Of a DNA stretch of 64,000 nt, positions 53,670-62,262 are shown one piece after another. The DNA is taken from assembly GCF_900099965.1 (NCBI RefSeq), contig NZ_FNDJ01000006.1, positions 267,320 through 331,319 of the forward strand. The letters run 5' to 3'. Under the pieces are notes generated by a model. That model was not told the DNA's origin. It made no database searches and saw only the letters and a program-made list of their open reading frames with translations. Made by a program: the position numbers and the translations under genes. Position 1 is the stretch's first letter. Each line of letters opens with the position of its first letter. The stretch comes from Nonomuraea jiangxiensis (lineage in GTDB: Bacteria > Actinomycetota > Actinomycetes > Streptosporangiales > Streptosporangiaceae).

Positions 53670-54146
53670 CGCCGCTTGAGTACGCGGTAGAGCTGGAGGA
53701 ACTTTCGGCAAATCCGCCGCACAAGGTCATGTGGAAGCCGCCCAGGAACCACCGAGACCGTAGACCTTCGCGTCGTGGTGAATCCCCGCCAAGCACAAGA
53801 ACTGCTGACCACGGTGACCTACATAGGACGACGAGGCAGAGGCCGGCGCCTGATGGCCTCTTCGCCCGCATGTACTACGCCGCCCTACTCCCCGCCGAAG
53901 CGATCGGCCTCCGCATCCAGGACTGCCACCTACCCGCCTCAGGCTGGGGACGGCTCACCATCGACGTATCCCGCCCAGAGGTCAACACCGAGTGACCGAC
54001 AGCGGAGACGCCCACGAGGAACGCGGCCTCAAGCGCCGGGGCGGACAGGACGTCCGGCCGGTGCCCATCCCGCCCGAACTCGTCAAGATCCTCCGCGAGC
54101 ACATCGCCGAGTTCGGAACCGCCGGCGGCCCGTCGCTGCTGCGCGG
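53670..54146 (+). pseudogene. Tyrosine integrase relic 3
   Basis: Three frames must be joined: 'EYAVELEELSANPPHKVMWK', then NPRQAQELLTTVTYIGRRG, then 'MYYAALLPAEAIGLRIQDCH' and, after a stop, DAHEERGLKRRGGQDVRPVP with 'IPPELVKILREHIAEFG'. The conserved catalytic Arg (ALRPAE in relic 2) is Leu here (ALLPAE). The C-terminal His/Arg/Tyr part is lost where the next relic is joined at about 54147. Confidence 0.82.
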
Positions 54147-54151
54147 CCGCG

Positions 54152-54472
54152 TCGGACCTGCGGTCGTCCCTCGCCGCCTACCCGGAGGATGGACGGCTGC
54201 GCACGTTCGTCGATGACCTCCGGCAGCGTAGCGAGCCCTTCAGGGGGCTATGTGCCACCCACGCGGTCGGCGTGCACGCCACCGGGGACACCAAGGTCGT
54301 GAACCACCCGGACCTGGGTGCGGTGACCGTGGACTGCGATGTCCTCACCGTACCGGGGGCTGACCTGCGCATCGTCGTCTACTCGGCGCCGCCCGACACC
54401 GCGACCGCCGAGCAGTTCGAGCTGTTGAACGTGGTTGGCACCCAGCCGATGGCGAGCCAGAACCCTACGTGA
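54152..54472 (+). pseudogene. 3' end of an XRE-MmyB-type regulator gene
   Basis: The frame reads 'SDLRSSLAAYPEDGRLRTFV' and continues with 'VHATGDTKVVNHPDLGAVTV' and 'LRIVVYSAPPDTATAEQFEL'. This is the ligand-binding C-terminal half of MmyB-like XRE regulators (W/C..H.V..H.TG.K...HP..G, VVY.A.P). The HTH part is missing, and the fragment is joined directly to integrase relic 3. It marks the junction between island and restored chromosome. Confidence 0.68.
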
Positions 54473-54674
54473 CACACAGCCGCGCGCCTCGACCCCGGGC
54501 GGTGCCGCGTCCTTGGGTACGTCCGCGCCGTCCCTCCGCGACAACCTCACGCTCCCGGCGCTAGATACAACGGCGTTGTGGTCCTCTTGGATTGTCGATC
54601 TCTCCTCCCGCATCGGCGCATAGAGGGAGTTCCTGGCGCATGGTCCTCGGCTCTGTGCTCAGGTGCGGTGAGAG

Positions 54675-55916
54675 TCAGACTTCATGAGCTGTTGCGTCCA
54701 CCAGCCGGGAGATCGACTCCAGAGCGTCGTAGCCCGTGAACTTACCCTGGAGCTCCTGCGCACGGGTGCGGTACGAGGGTGTCGACAGAACAGCGTTCAC
54801 GGCCGCGTGAAGTGTGGCGTCATCCGGTCGGGCGGTGCCCAGGTTGACACCTGCCCCACTCCATTCCACCAGGGCGGCGATCCGTGGTTTGTCCTCGGTG
54901 GCGCCCCCGACAACGAGCGGGACGCCGTACCGCAGCGCGGTGTGTACGCCACCGTAGCCACCGTTGGTCACCAGGACGTCGGCGAAGGGCAGCAGCAGGT
55001 CGAAGGGGACGAAGTCCGCCAGCCGGGCGTTGTTTGGAACGTTCCCCATGAGATTCCGGACCTCGTCGGCTCCTCCGGGACGCGCCGTGGCCGCCACGAC
55101 GAGGACATCGGCATCGCCGAGGACGCGCACCGTCGGTATCACCAACTCCTCCAGGTCCATGTTGGCGAACGTCCCCTGCGTGGTCACCACGACCGGGCGG
55201 CCTTGCGACAGTTCCTTCCACCATGAAGGCCGCTCGAAGGCGCCGGCAGGAGGCGAGGGCAGCGGGCCGACGAAGCGGAAGGAGCCCGGCAGGTCGTCGC
55301 GGGGGTGTTCGAACTCGGGGATGGTCAACTGCAGGTAGTGGTCAGGGACGGTGATCAGACTGCTGAGCACGAACCCGGGAAGCGTCGTTCCGATCGACTC
55401 GAACACTTTCTCCAGATGCTGTTGCGCATCCACGAACACCTCCTCGCCCCATCCGGTCGCCGGAGGCGGCGGTGAGATGCCCAGGCTGACAGTGATCGGG
55501 CGGGATCCGGCCGTGGACGACAAGGAGAGGGGCAGAGCCCCCAGGAACAGGCTGTCGCTGATGACCGCGGTGGCCGGAAAGTCGGCCAGCAGGCTACGCA
55601 GCGCCTCGTACTGTGCCGGGACCGGGTCTCCGAAGATGTGCTTGATGTCGAATCCGGTCCGGGCAGGGCCAGGAGGAAGCAGGTCCCGTTCAGGAAACGC
55701 CCGGTCCATCTGCCCCTCGTCGTAGTCGGCCTCCTCGGGGAGCGCTGTGAAGAACGCGCCAATGGCCTCGGCCCGCTCCTTGAACTTGGCTCCGGTGAGG
55801 ACGGTCACCTCATGACCGCGCTTGACCAGATCGGCGGCGACGGTGAGAAGGGGGGCCACATGTCCGTGCACGGGTGTGGCAGCAATAACGATCTTGGGCA
55901 CTGAATCTCCGCTCAC
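54675..55916 (-). CDS. GT1-family glycosyltransferase (MGT type)
   Basis: The 413-residue enzyme has the GT-B fold opening KIVIAATPVHGHVAPLLTVA. The donor-sugar motif of GT1 enzymes is 'LPFADVLVTNGGYGGVHTAL', followed by GVPLVVGG and 'EDKPRIAALVEWSGAGV'. Such enzymes transfer glucose or a deoxysugar from a nucleotide donor to a small acceptor, often a macrolide (resistance) or other natural product. It is divergent from the SARP-NB-ARC regulator with 100 bases between them, so that regulator may control it. Acceptor and donor are unknown. Confidence 0.93.
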   Translation of the reverse strand: MSGDSVPKIVIAATPVHGHVAPLLTVAADLVKRGHEVTVLTGAKFKERAEAIGAFFTALPEEADYDEGQMDRAFPERDLLPPGPARTGFDIKHIFGDPVPAQYEALRSLLADFPATAVISDSLFLGALPLSLSSTAGSRPITVSLGISPPPPATGWGEEVFVDAQQHLEKVFESIGTTLPGFVLSSLITVPDHYLQLTIPEFEHPRDDLPGSFRFVGPLPSPPAGAFERPSWWKELSQGRPVVVTTQGTFANMDLEELVIPTVRVLGDADVLVVAATARPGGADEVRNLMGNVPNNARLADFVPFDLLLPFADVLVTNGGYGGVHTALRYGVPLVVGGATEDKPRIAALVEWSGAGVNLGTARPDDATLHAAVNAVLSTPSYRTRAQELQGKFTGYDALESISRLVDATAHEV

Positions 55917-56016
55917 AAAGAGGAAACAACCGGCGTATCGCCCGTGTTGTTTACTGGGCCGCGATCGTACGTCAACTCTTGTGCGTAAAAAGTGATCAGA
56001 CGGTCTTCAGTCACGT

Positions 56017-58917
56017 ATGGGGTGGAACGGGGAATCGATGGTGTCGCGCGAGGTGACGGCCTCAGGTCAGGGGGTGCCGGTCAAGGTGCACTTCACGGTA
56101 CTCGGCCCTGTGCGTGCCTGGCGCGATGGCATCGAGCTGGACCCCGGACCTGCCCAGCAGCGGGCGATGCTGGGGCTGCTCCTGACGCAAGCGGGGCGAT
56201 CGGTGCCGCTGGGCGAGATCGTGAATGTCCTGTGGGGGGACAAGCCACCGGCCAGCGCGGTCAACGTCGTACACCGGTACGTAGGTATGCTGCGGCGGTT
56301 GCTCGAGCCCACGCTCGCAGCACGGGAGGAAGGACGGTGGCTCATCCGCAGATCGGGCGGCTACCGGCTTGACGTGGGCCCCGACGAAGTGGACCTGCTG
56401 AGCTTCCGCCGGATGACCGAGGAGGCCCGGCGGAGCCGGATGAGCGGTGACCTCGGAACCGCCCTGAAGCGGCTGACGGAGGCACTCGCGCTCTGGCAGG
56501 GTCCGGCCGCCGCCGGAATTCCCGCGGACGTGCGGGCCCACCCGGCTTTCACAGCCCTGGACCGTGAGCAGCTCGCCACCGTTCAAGAGGCCGCGGACTT
56601 GGCGTTGAGTCAAGGGGCGGCCCATCACGTGCTGGCGCAGCTGTGGGAGACCGCCGCACGGCACCCGCTGGACGAACCGGTGCAGGCCAGATTGGTGCTT
56701 GCTCTGGCGGCCGCCGGCCGACAGGCGGAAGCGCTGGAGACCTGGCATGCCGTCCGTTCCCACCTGGCCGACGAATTGGGCATCAGCCCCGGCGCCGAAC
56801 TGCGAGCCGCCCAGAAGCAGATCCTCAACCGACAGGTCGCTCCGGCGCTCATCTCCACGGGCACAGCACCCGCGTCAGAAACACCCACAAAGGCGCCGAT
56901 GCAGCTGCCGCCGGACCTCGTAGCCTTTGCCGGCAGGCGCGCCGACCTCGCCAGGGCTCTCGCCCTTCTACCCGAGGACGGGCGCAGCCCGAAGACAGTG
57001 ATCATCGGCGTGATCAGCGGCATGGGCGGGATCGGCAAGAGCACGCTGGCGGTGCACCTCGCACACCAGGTCGCCCGCCGGTTCCCGGACGGACAGTTGT
57101 ACGTCAACCTGCGCGGGTTCGACCCGAATGGATCCGTGCTCGATCCTGAAGAGGCTCTTCGCGGTTTTCTGGCGGCCCTCGGTGTGCCACCCCACCGGAT
57201 CCCGAGCGGACTCGACGCCCAGGGCGCCCTCTACCGGAGCCTGCTGGCGGATCGCCAAGTTCTGATCGTGTTGGACAACGCCCGCGACGCCGAGCAGATC
57301 CGGCCGCTACTCCCCGGCAACTCCGACTGCCTGGTCGTGACGACCAGCCGCGACCGCTTGATCGGTCTCGTCGCCGCCGAGGGCGCCCATCCGTTGACCA
57401 TGGATCCGCTCTCGGCGGACGAAGCCCGTGAAATGCTCGTGCGCCGTCTCGGCGTGGACCGGGTCGTGTCCTCGCCTGATGCCGTCGACGAGATCATCGC
57501 CAGGTGCGCGGGTCTGCCGTTGGCGCTGACCGTGGTGGCCGCGCGTGCCGCCGCCCACCCGCACCTCCCGCTCACCGCAACAGCTGGAGAACTTCGCGTG
57601 GCGGACGGCAGCCTCGGCGCCTTCGTCGGCTCGGACCCGGGTGGCGACGTACGATCCGTCTTCTCCTGGTCCTACGGGAGGCTCGGTCCCGACGCCGCCC
57701 GGCTGTTCCGGCTCATCTCCGTGCATCCGGGTCCTGACATCACCGTGCCCGCCGCCGCCGGCATCGCAGGGATGCCCGTCGGAAAGGCCGGCCGACTCCT
57801 CACCGGCCTGACCATGGCCCATCTCCTCACCGAGCACGCACCCGGCCGCTACACCTGCCATGATTTGCTCCGCGCCTACGCCAACGAACTCGCGCACGCT
57901 CACGACTCCGAAGCAGAACGGCGCGCCGCCACGCACAGGGTTTATGACCATTACCTGCGTACCGCGCACGCCGCCGGCCGACTGTACTCCCCGTACTGGA
58001 GGACGACCACGCTACCCGCGACCGCGCCCGGCGTGGCCGCCGAGACCTTCGAGGACGACCGGCAGGCCCTGGCCTGGTTCAACCGCGAGCATCTCGTGCT
58101 CATGTCCGTGATCGACCAGACCGTCCGAGAAGGCTTCGACACCCACGCCTGGCAGCTGGCCTGGACCCTTGAGCGCTTCTTCGACCGCCAGGGCCACTGG
58201 CGCGACTTCCTCACCGCGCAACGGGCCGGCCTGTCCGCCGCCATCCGGACGGGGCACCGCGACGCACAGGCACATCTGCACAGGGGCCTGGCCCGCGCCT
58301 CCGCCCGCCTGGGCCGGTACGACGACGCCAACGTCCACGTCCAGCAGGCTCTGCACCTGTTCGACGAGCTCGATGACCGCTCCGGTCTGGCTCATGCCCA
58401 CCGTTGCCACGGCTGGATCCTCGACCAGCAGGGACGTTACGAGGAGGCACTCGACGCGGCCGGTCGCGCGCTCGACCTGTATCAGTCCGTCGGCGACCAT
58501 GTGGCGGGAGGCAGCGCGCTGCACGCCCTTGGCTGGACGCATGCTCTGCTCGGCAATCACCGGCAAGCCACCACATACTTCGAGCAGGCCCTCGCCACGA
58601 CGGACAAGCACCACAACCGTTACGGCGCCGGCGGCACGCTGGACAGCCTCGGCTACGCGCACCACCACCTCGGCGACCATTCGCAGGCCATCGCCTGTTA
58701 CGAGGAGGCCCTCCAGCTCTACCGCGACATCGGCGACCGCTACCAGGAAGCCGGCACGCTCAGGCGCCTCGGCGAGACGTATCTTGCGACCGGCGACCGG
58801 GGCACGACGCGGACCGTCTGGCACCAAGCCCTCGCCATCCTCGACGCCGCCGACCCCTTGGCCGCCGAAGAGGTCCGCGCGAAGCTGCGTCGTATCGACC
58901 GACCAGCAGGGCGATGA
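56017..58917 (+). CDS. SARP-NB-ARC-TPR regulator (AfsR-like)
   Basis: This 966-residue protein has an OmpR-type winged helix (about 24-115, VHFTVLGPVRAWRDGIELDP), a BTAD domain (about 120-270), an NB-ARC ATPase with Walker A GMGGIGKS (about 335-342) and 'QVLIVLDNARDAEQ', and several C-terminal TPR units (for example HRCHGWILDQQGRYEEALDA). This is the full AfsR layout of pathway activators in actinomycetes. The start is the ATG at 56017, though GTG codons further in also fit. It is followed by a hydrolase-methyltransferase pair and is divergent from a glycosyltransferase, which are its likely targets. Confidence 0.93.
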   Translation: MGWNGESMVSREVTASGQGVPVKVHFTVLGPVRAWRDGIELDPGPAQQRAMLGLLLTQAGRSVPLGEIVNVLWGDKPPASAVNVVHRYVGMLRRLLEPTLAAREEGRWLIRRSGGYRLDVGPDEVDLLSFRRMTEEARRSRMSGDLGTALKRLTEALALWQGPAAAGIPADVRAHPAFTALDREQLATVQEAADLALSQGAAHHVLAQLWETAARHPLDEPVQARLVLALAAAGRQAEALETWHAVRSHLADELGISPGAELRAAQKQILNRQVAPALISTGTAPASETPTKAPMQLPPDLVAFAGRRADLARALALLPEDGRSPKTVIIGVISGMGGIGKSTLAVHLAHQVARRFPDGQLYVNLRGFDPNGSVLDPEEALRGFLAALGVPPHRIPSGLDAQGALYRSLLADRQVLIVLDNARDAEQIRPLLPGNSDCLVVTTSRDRLIGLVAAEGAHPLTMDPLSADEAREMLVRRLGVDRVVSSPDAVDEIIARCAGLPLALTVVAARAAAHPHLPLTATAGELRVADGSLGAFVGSDPGGDVRSVFSWSYGRLGPDAARLFRLISVHPGPDITVPAAAGIAGMPVGKAGRLLTGLTMAHLLTEHAPGRYTCHDLLRAYANELAHAHDSEAERRAATHRVYDHYLRTAHAAGRLYSPYWRTTTLPATAPGVAAETFEDDRQALAWFNREHLVLMSVIDQTVREGFDTHAWQLAWTLERFFDRQGHWRDFLTAQRAGLSAAIRTGHRDAQAHLHRGLARASARLGRYDDANVHVQQALHLFDELDDRSGLAHAHRCHGWILDQQGRYEEALDAAGRALDLYQSVGDHVAGGSALHALGWTHALLGNHRQATTYFEQALATTDKHHNRYGAGGTLDSLGYAHHHLGDHSQAIACYEEALQLYRDIGDRYQEAGTLRRLGETYLATGDRGTTRTVWHQALAILDAADPLAAEEVRAKLRRIDRPAGR

Positions 58918-59023
58918 CGCTTTAGCACTTTTTGTTCACATAACTCCTTCTAGATTCTTCGGGCCAACGAAGGCCGCGCCAGGGCGCGGTCTCCTGATCT
59001 CGCAGACAGCAGGGGGATATGAC

Positions 59024-59860
59024 ATGAGTTACCTCACCGTGAGTGACGGTCAGCTCTTCTACACCGACGAGGGCACCGGTGGAGAGACCGTGCTCTTCGT
59101 GCACGGGGGCACGTGCGACTCACACGACTGGGCCCCTCAGATCGAGCCGTTCGCAGCCCGGCATCGGGTGATCACGCCAGATCTCCGTGGTCACGGCAGA
59201 TCGTCCTCATTCGCGGGTGGTCTCACACCGCGGGACTTCGCCGCCGACCTGGTGTCGCTGCTCGAACATCTCGACAGTGGGCCCGTCGTCGTCGTGGGTC
59301 ACTCGCTGGGCGCTGCGGTCGCGTCCGTGCTCGGCGTCGAGTTCCCGGATCTGGTCCGCGCCGTCGTCGCCGTCGATCCCGCCTACGGATTCGACCTCGA
59401 CTTCGCGGCCGGTGTCGCCGCCGCGTTCCGTACTCCTGACCCGGTCGCCGTGGCCGCCGCCGTGCTGGCCGGGATGGAGGCCCCCGCGACCGATCCCGGG
59501 CTCGACTGGCTTCCGACCTGGCACCGCCGCCGGACGCTCGGCACCTCTCCGGAGACCGCGGCTGCCGTCTTCCAGGGCCTGTTCGACGCGCCGAACGAGG
59601 TGACGTTGCGGCCCGCCGCCGAGGGCTATCTCCGCCGGAGGACCTGCCCGGTGCTGACGGTGTCCGCGAACGCCTCGCTGAAGGCCAAGGGCATAGACCT
59701 CGGCTGGGAGGAGGCGGTCAGCCTGCACCCGTACAGTTCGGCGGTGGCCTGGGACGGGGTCGGCCACTGGATCCACCAGGAGAGGGCAGCGGAGTTCAAC
59801 GAGCTGGTTCTCGACTGGATCGCCGGACTGCCGGCCTCGCCGGCGGAAGGTGCGAATTGA
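59024..59860 (+). CDS. Alpha/beta hydrolase
   Basis: The 278-residue protein has the opening SYLTVSDGQLFYTDEGTGGE, the oxyanion motif LFVHGGTCDS, the nucleophile elbow GHSLGA (Ser94) and a C-terminal histidine in 'AWDGVGHWIHQERA'. It belongs to the broad epoxide hydrolase/haloalkane dehalogenase-like group; an esterase role is most likely. AGGGGGA precedes the ATG. Its stop overlaps the methyltransferase start (TTGA, 59857-59860), so the two are co-translated. Confidence 0.92.
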   Translation: MSYLTVSDGQLFYTDEGTGGETVLFVHGGTCDSHDWAPQIEPFAARHRVITPDLRGHGRSSSFAGGLTPRDFAADLVSLLEHLDSGPVVVVGHSLGAAVASVLGVEFPDLVRAVVAVDPAYGFDLDFAAGVAAAFRTPDPVAVAAAVLAGMEAPATDPGLDWLPTWHRRRTLGTSPETAAAVFQGLFDAPNEVTLRPAAEGYLRRRTCPVLTVSANASLKAKGIDLGWEEAVSLHPYSSAVAWDGVGHWIHQERAAEFNELVLDWIAGLPASPAEGAN

Positions 59861-60687
59861 CGGACGACCACCCGGCCTACGTGCTCGGCAGTACGGATCT
59901 CGAACATCACCGCCTGATGCTGCAGGGGCACATCCTGCGGCCGTGGACGGAACGGTTTCTGCGGACCGCGGGGTTGCGCGAGGGTATGTCCGTCCTCGAC
60001 CTGGGGTCGGGAGTCGGCGACGTCTCCCTGCTGGCGGGTGAGATCGTCGGGCCGCGCGGCCGGGTGCTCGGCGTCGACCGCGATCCGACGGCGGTGGAGA
60101 AAGCGCGGGGGCGCGCGGCGGGTGCGGGACTCTCCGACACTGTCACGTTCGAGGTGACGGCTCTGGAGGATCTCGCCGGCTCGCTGAGCTTCGACGCCGT
60201 CGTCGGCCGGTTCGTCCTGCTCTACCAGCGCGATCCCGCGAGGATCTTGCGGAAGTTCACGCGGTTCCTGCGTCCCGGCGGGATCGTGGCCTTCCACGAG
60301 ATCGACCTCACCAACGAGAATCCCAGCTGGCCGCCGTGCCCGACGTGGGACGACAGCTACGCGCTGCTCGCCGAGGTCTACCGAGCCCACGGAACTCCGC
60401 CGGACTTCGGGCGCCGGCTCAACCGGACGTTCGTGGACGCGGGCTTGCCCGGCCCGGAGATCGAGGCCGTAGGAATCGTCGGGGCGAATGCCGGTTCGGC
60501 GCTCTTCGACTGGATGGCGCACTCGTTGCGCAGCCTCGAGCCGGCACTGCAGGAGCAGGGACTCGCGCTGCCGTCTGGGCTCGAACCCGATGAGGCGCTC
60601 GCCGAGGCGTTGCGCGAGGCCGTGTTCGAGCAGGGCAGCCAGGTGATGGGACCGATCCAGTACGGGGCCTGGACGCGGATGCCCTGA
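59857..60687 (+). CDS. SAM-dependent class I methyltransferase
   Basis: The 276-residue protein has motif I VLDLGSGVGDVSLLAGE, the acidic end of the next strand (VLGVDRDPTAVEKA) and motif post-II 'FDAVVGRFVLLYQRDPARIL'. The layout is that of small-molecule methyltransferases near UbiE/MenG, not of DNA or protein enzymes. It starts at a TTG coupled to the hydrolase stop. Together with the hydrolase, GT1 enzyme and SARP regulator it could form a small tailoring cluster. The substrate is unknown. A very strong terminator follows. Confidence 0.92.
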   Translation: MTDDHPAYVLGSTDLEHHRLMLQGHILRPWTERFLRTAGLREGMSVLDLGSGVGDVSLLAGEIVGPRGRVLGVDRDPTAVEKARGRAAGAGLSDTVTFEVTALEDLAGSLSFDAVVGRFVLLYQRDPARILRKFTRFLRPGGIVAFHEIDLTNENPSWPPCPTWDDSYALLAEVYRAHGTPPDFGRRLNRTFVDAGLPGPEIEAVGIVGANAGSALFDWMAHSLRSLEPALQEQGLALPSGLEPDEALAEALREAVFEQGSQVMGPIQYGAWTRMP

Positions 60688-60699
60688 CCCGCGAACGGC

Positions 60700-60742
60700 G
60701 GCGGCCGTCGCCCGGAGCCGAATGCTCCGGGCGACGGCCGCC
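60700..60742 (+). terminator. Strong terminator after the methyltransferase
   Basis: A perfect 19-bp stem (60700-60718 with 60724-60742; arms begin GGCGGCCGTCGCC and end GGCGACGGCCGCC) has a five-base loop and is followed by TTGGTGT. It starts 13 bases after the stop and separates two convergent units, so it may work in both directions. Confidence 0.92.
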
Positions 60743-60779
60743 TTGGTGTGATCCGCGCGTGCGTCGCGCCGCTGCCGCG

Positions 60780-61040
60780 TCAGGACCTGCTCTTCTTGGC
60801 CGACATGTTGGCGACGACGGCCACGCAGGCCACAGCCAGGGCGATCTGCACGACGAACACCAGCCAGCCCGTCCCGGCGAAGCCGAACAGGTAGGCGATG
60901 CCAGTGCCGACGGCAGCGGCCACGGTGCCCGCGGCGACGGTGGCGAACCAACCGATGTCCTGACGTCCCGGCAGGATGAGCCGGCCTATCAGGCCGGCCA
61001 CAGCACCGGAGATCACGCAACCGATCAAGAAAAAGAGCAT
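60780..61040 (-). CDS. GlsB/YeaQ/YmgE family membrane protein
   Basis: The 86-residue protein has three hydrophobic segments and the family pattern 'GCVISGAVAGLIGRLILPGR' and GWFATVAAGTVAAAVG. These transglycosylase-associated proteins are small inner-membrane proteins induced by stress; their biochemical role is not known. It ends next to the strong terminator and follows the larger membrane protein gene on the same strand with a 32-base gap, so they may be co-transcribed. Confidence 0.9.
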   Translation of the reverse strand: MLFFLIGCVISGAVAGLIGRLILPGRQDIGWFATVAAGTVAAAVGTGIAYLFGFAGTGWLVFVVQIALAVACVAVVANMSAKKSRS

Positions 61041-61072
61041 GTCATTCTCCTAGATGAGGTTTCGACAGAGGG

Positions 61073-62002
61073 TTATTCACTGTCGCTTTGTGATGGGGTG
61101 TCCTGCGTTGCGAGGTCGCCGCAGGTGAAGCCGTCCTGGCGCTCGGGGTCGAGCTGGATGCTGCCGAGGTTGGTGGTCTCCATGGGCCTTCTGAAGGTTT
61201 CGAGCCGGTCGCAGTCGTACAGGACGTACGTGCCGTCGCTCTCGCCCAGCAGCATCATCCAGCGACCGTCATAGAGGGGCTTGTCGTCATCGGCGCTCTT
61301 CAGCACTGTCCACTGGTCCTGAAAGCCGACGTACGACAGGAGGTCGTTGGCCTGCCCGGTCTCCTGGACCTCGATCGCGCCCTGGACGAGCCCGAGGATG
61401 AGCAGGAAGCCGAGGCCGATCCCGGTCAGGCCGCCGGTGATCACCTTCATCCCGGCGCGCCCGACCGGCTTGCGGCGCAGCAGCCGGAAGGGGATCAGGA
61501 AGGCCGCCGCGCCCAGCCCCACCGCGATGGTGACCATGACGAACAGGTCCAGTTCACCGAAGAGGTTGAAGACGCCCCAGTACGTCGCCCCGCACCACAG
61601 CGCCGCGATGGTGGCGGCGATCCATGGCCGCTCCCTGACACGCAGGAACAACCTGCCCGCCGCGCCGCCGGTCATCCTGTCGATCAGCCAGCCCAGTCCG
61701 ACGAGGACACCGAGCAGCGGGATGGCGACCAACAGGAGCAGGATCAGGGTGCTCGTCATGCGGCCGAGCAGGACCGACTGATCGACGCCCACCTGCTGGG
61801 GATTGACGCCGAAGACGGCGTACATCTGCTCCACGCCGATGTAGAGAACGGCGTAGAGCGCCACGGCGATCGGCACCACGACGGACCCGATGCGTTCGAG
61901 CAGTGCCAGGACACCGCCCCCGTTCTTCTGGTCCGCGGGGGTGTCGCTCTCCGGATCCACGGAAATGTCCGTGTGTTCCGGCGAAATCCGATGACTCACC
62001 AT
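61073..62002 (-). CDS. Multi-pass membrane protein of unknown function
   Basis: The 309-residue protein has an acidic cytoplasmic N-terminus, about five membrane segments between residues 38 and 212 (for example VVVPIAVALYAVLYIGV; LILLLLVAIPLLGVLVGLG; LGFLLILGLVQGAIEV) and a soluble C-terminal domain of about 95 residues with two Cys (YDCDRL, FTCGDL). No known family comes to mind. It may share a transcript with the small stress-type membrane protein downstream. Confidence 0.78.
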   Translation of the reverse strand: MVSHRISPEHTDISVDPESDTPADQKNGGGVLALLERIGSVVVPIAVALYAVLYIGVEQMYAVFGVNPQQVGVDQSVLLGRMTSTLILLLLVAIPLLGVLVGLGWLIDRMTGGAAGRLFLRVRERPWIAATIAALWCGATYWGVFNLFGELDLFVMVTIAVGLGAAAFLIPFRLLRRKPVGRAGMKVITGGLTGIGLGFLLILGLVQGAIEVQETGQANDLLSYVGFQDQWTVLKSADDDKPLYDGRWMMLLGESDGTYVLYDCDRLETFRRPMETTNLGSIQLDPERQDGFTCGDLATQDTPSQSDSE

Positions 62003-62262
62003 GGGGCACGAACGTAGGGCTCGCCCCGCAAGCGGAAGATTGACGGCGCGTATACCGGGTGATCAGGGCGGCCGAGCGGTCACACGTATCCCGTCAGTTC
62101 TTAGGCACAACGCCCCCCTACGCTCGCTGGTGCTCCGGTGGAGCGCCGGGCCGGCCCCCTTCCAGGCGAGGACCGGCAGGTGTGTGCGGGCACCACGGGG
62201 AGGTTGTCGTCGCCGGAGACCAAGGGTTCGACGATGGAGTTCGGGGTGGAGGACGATCGATC

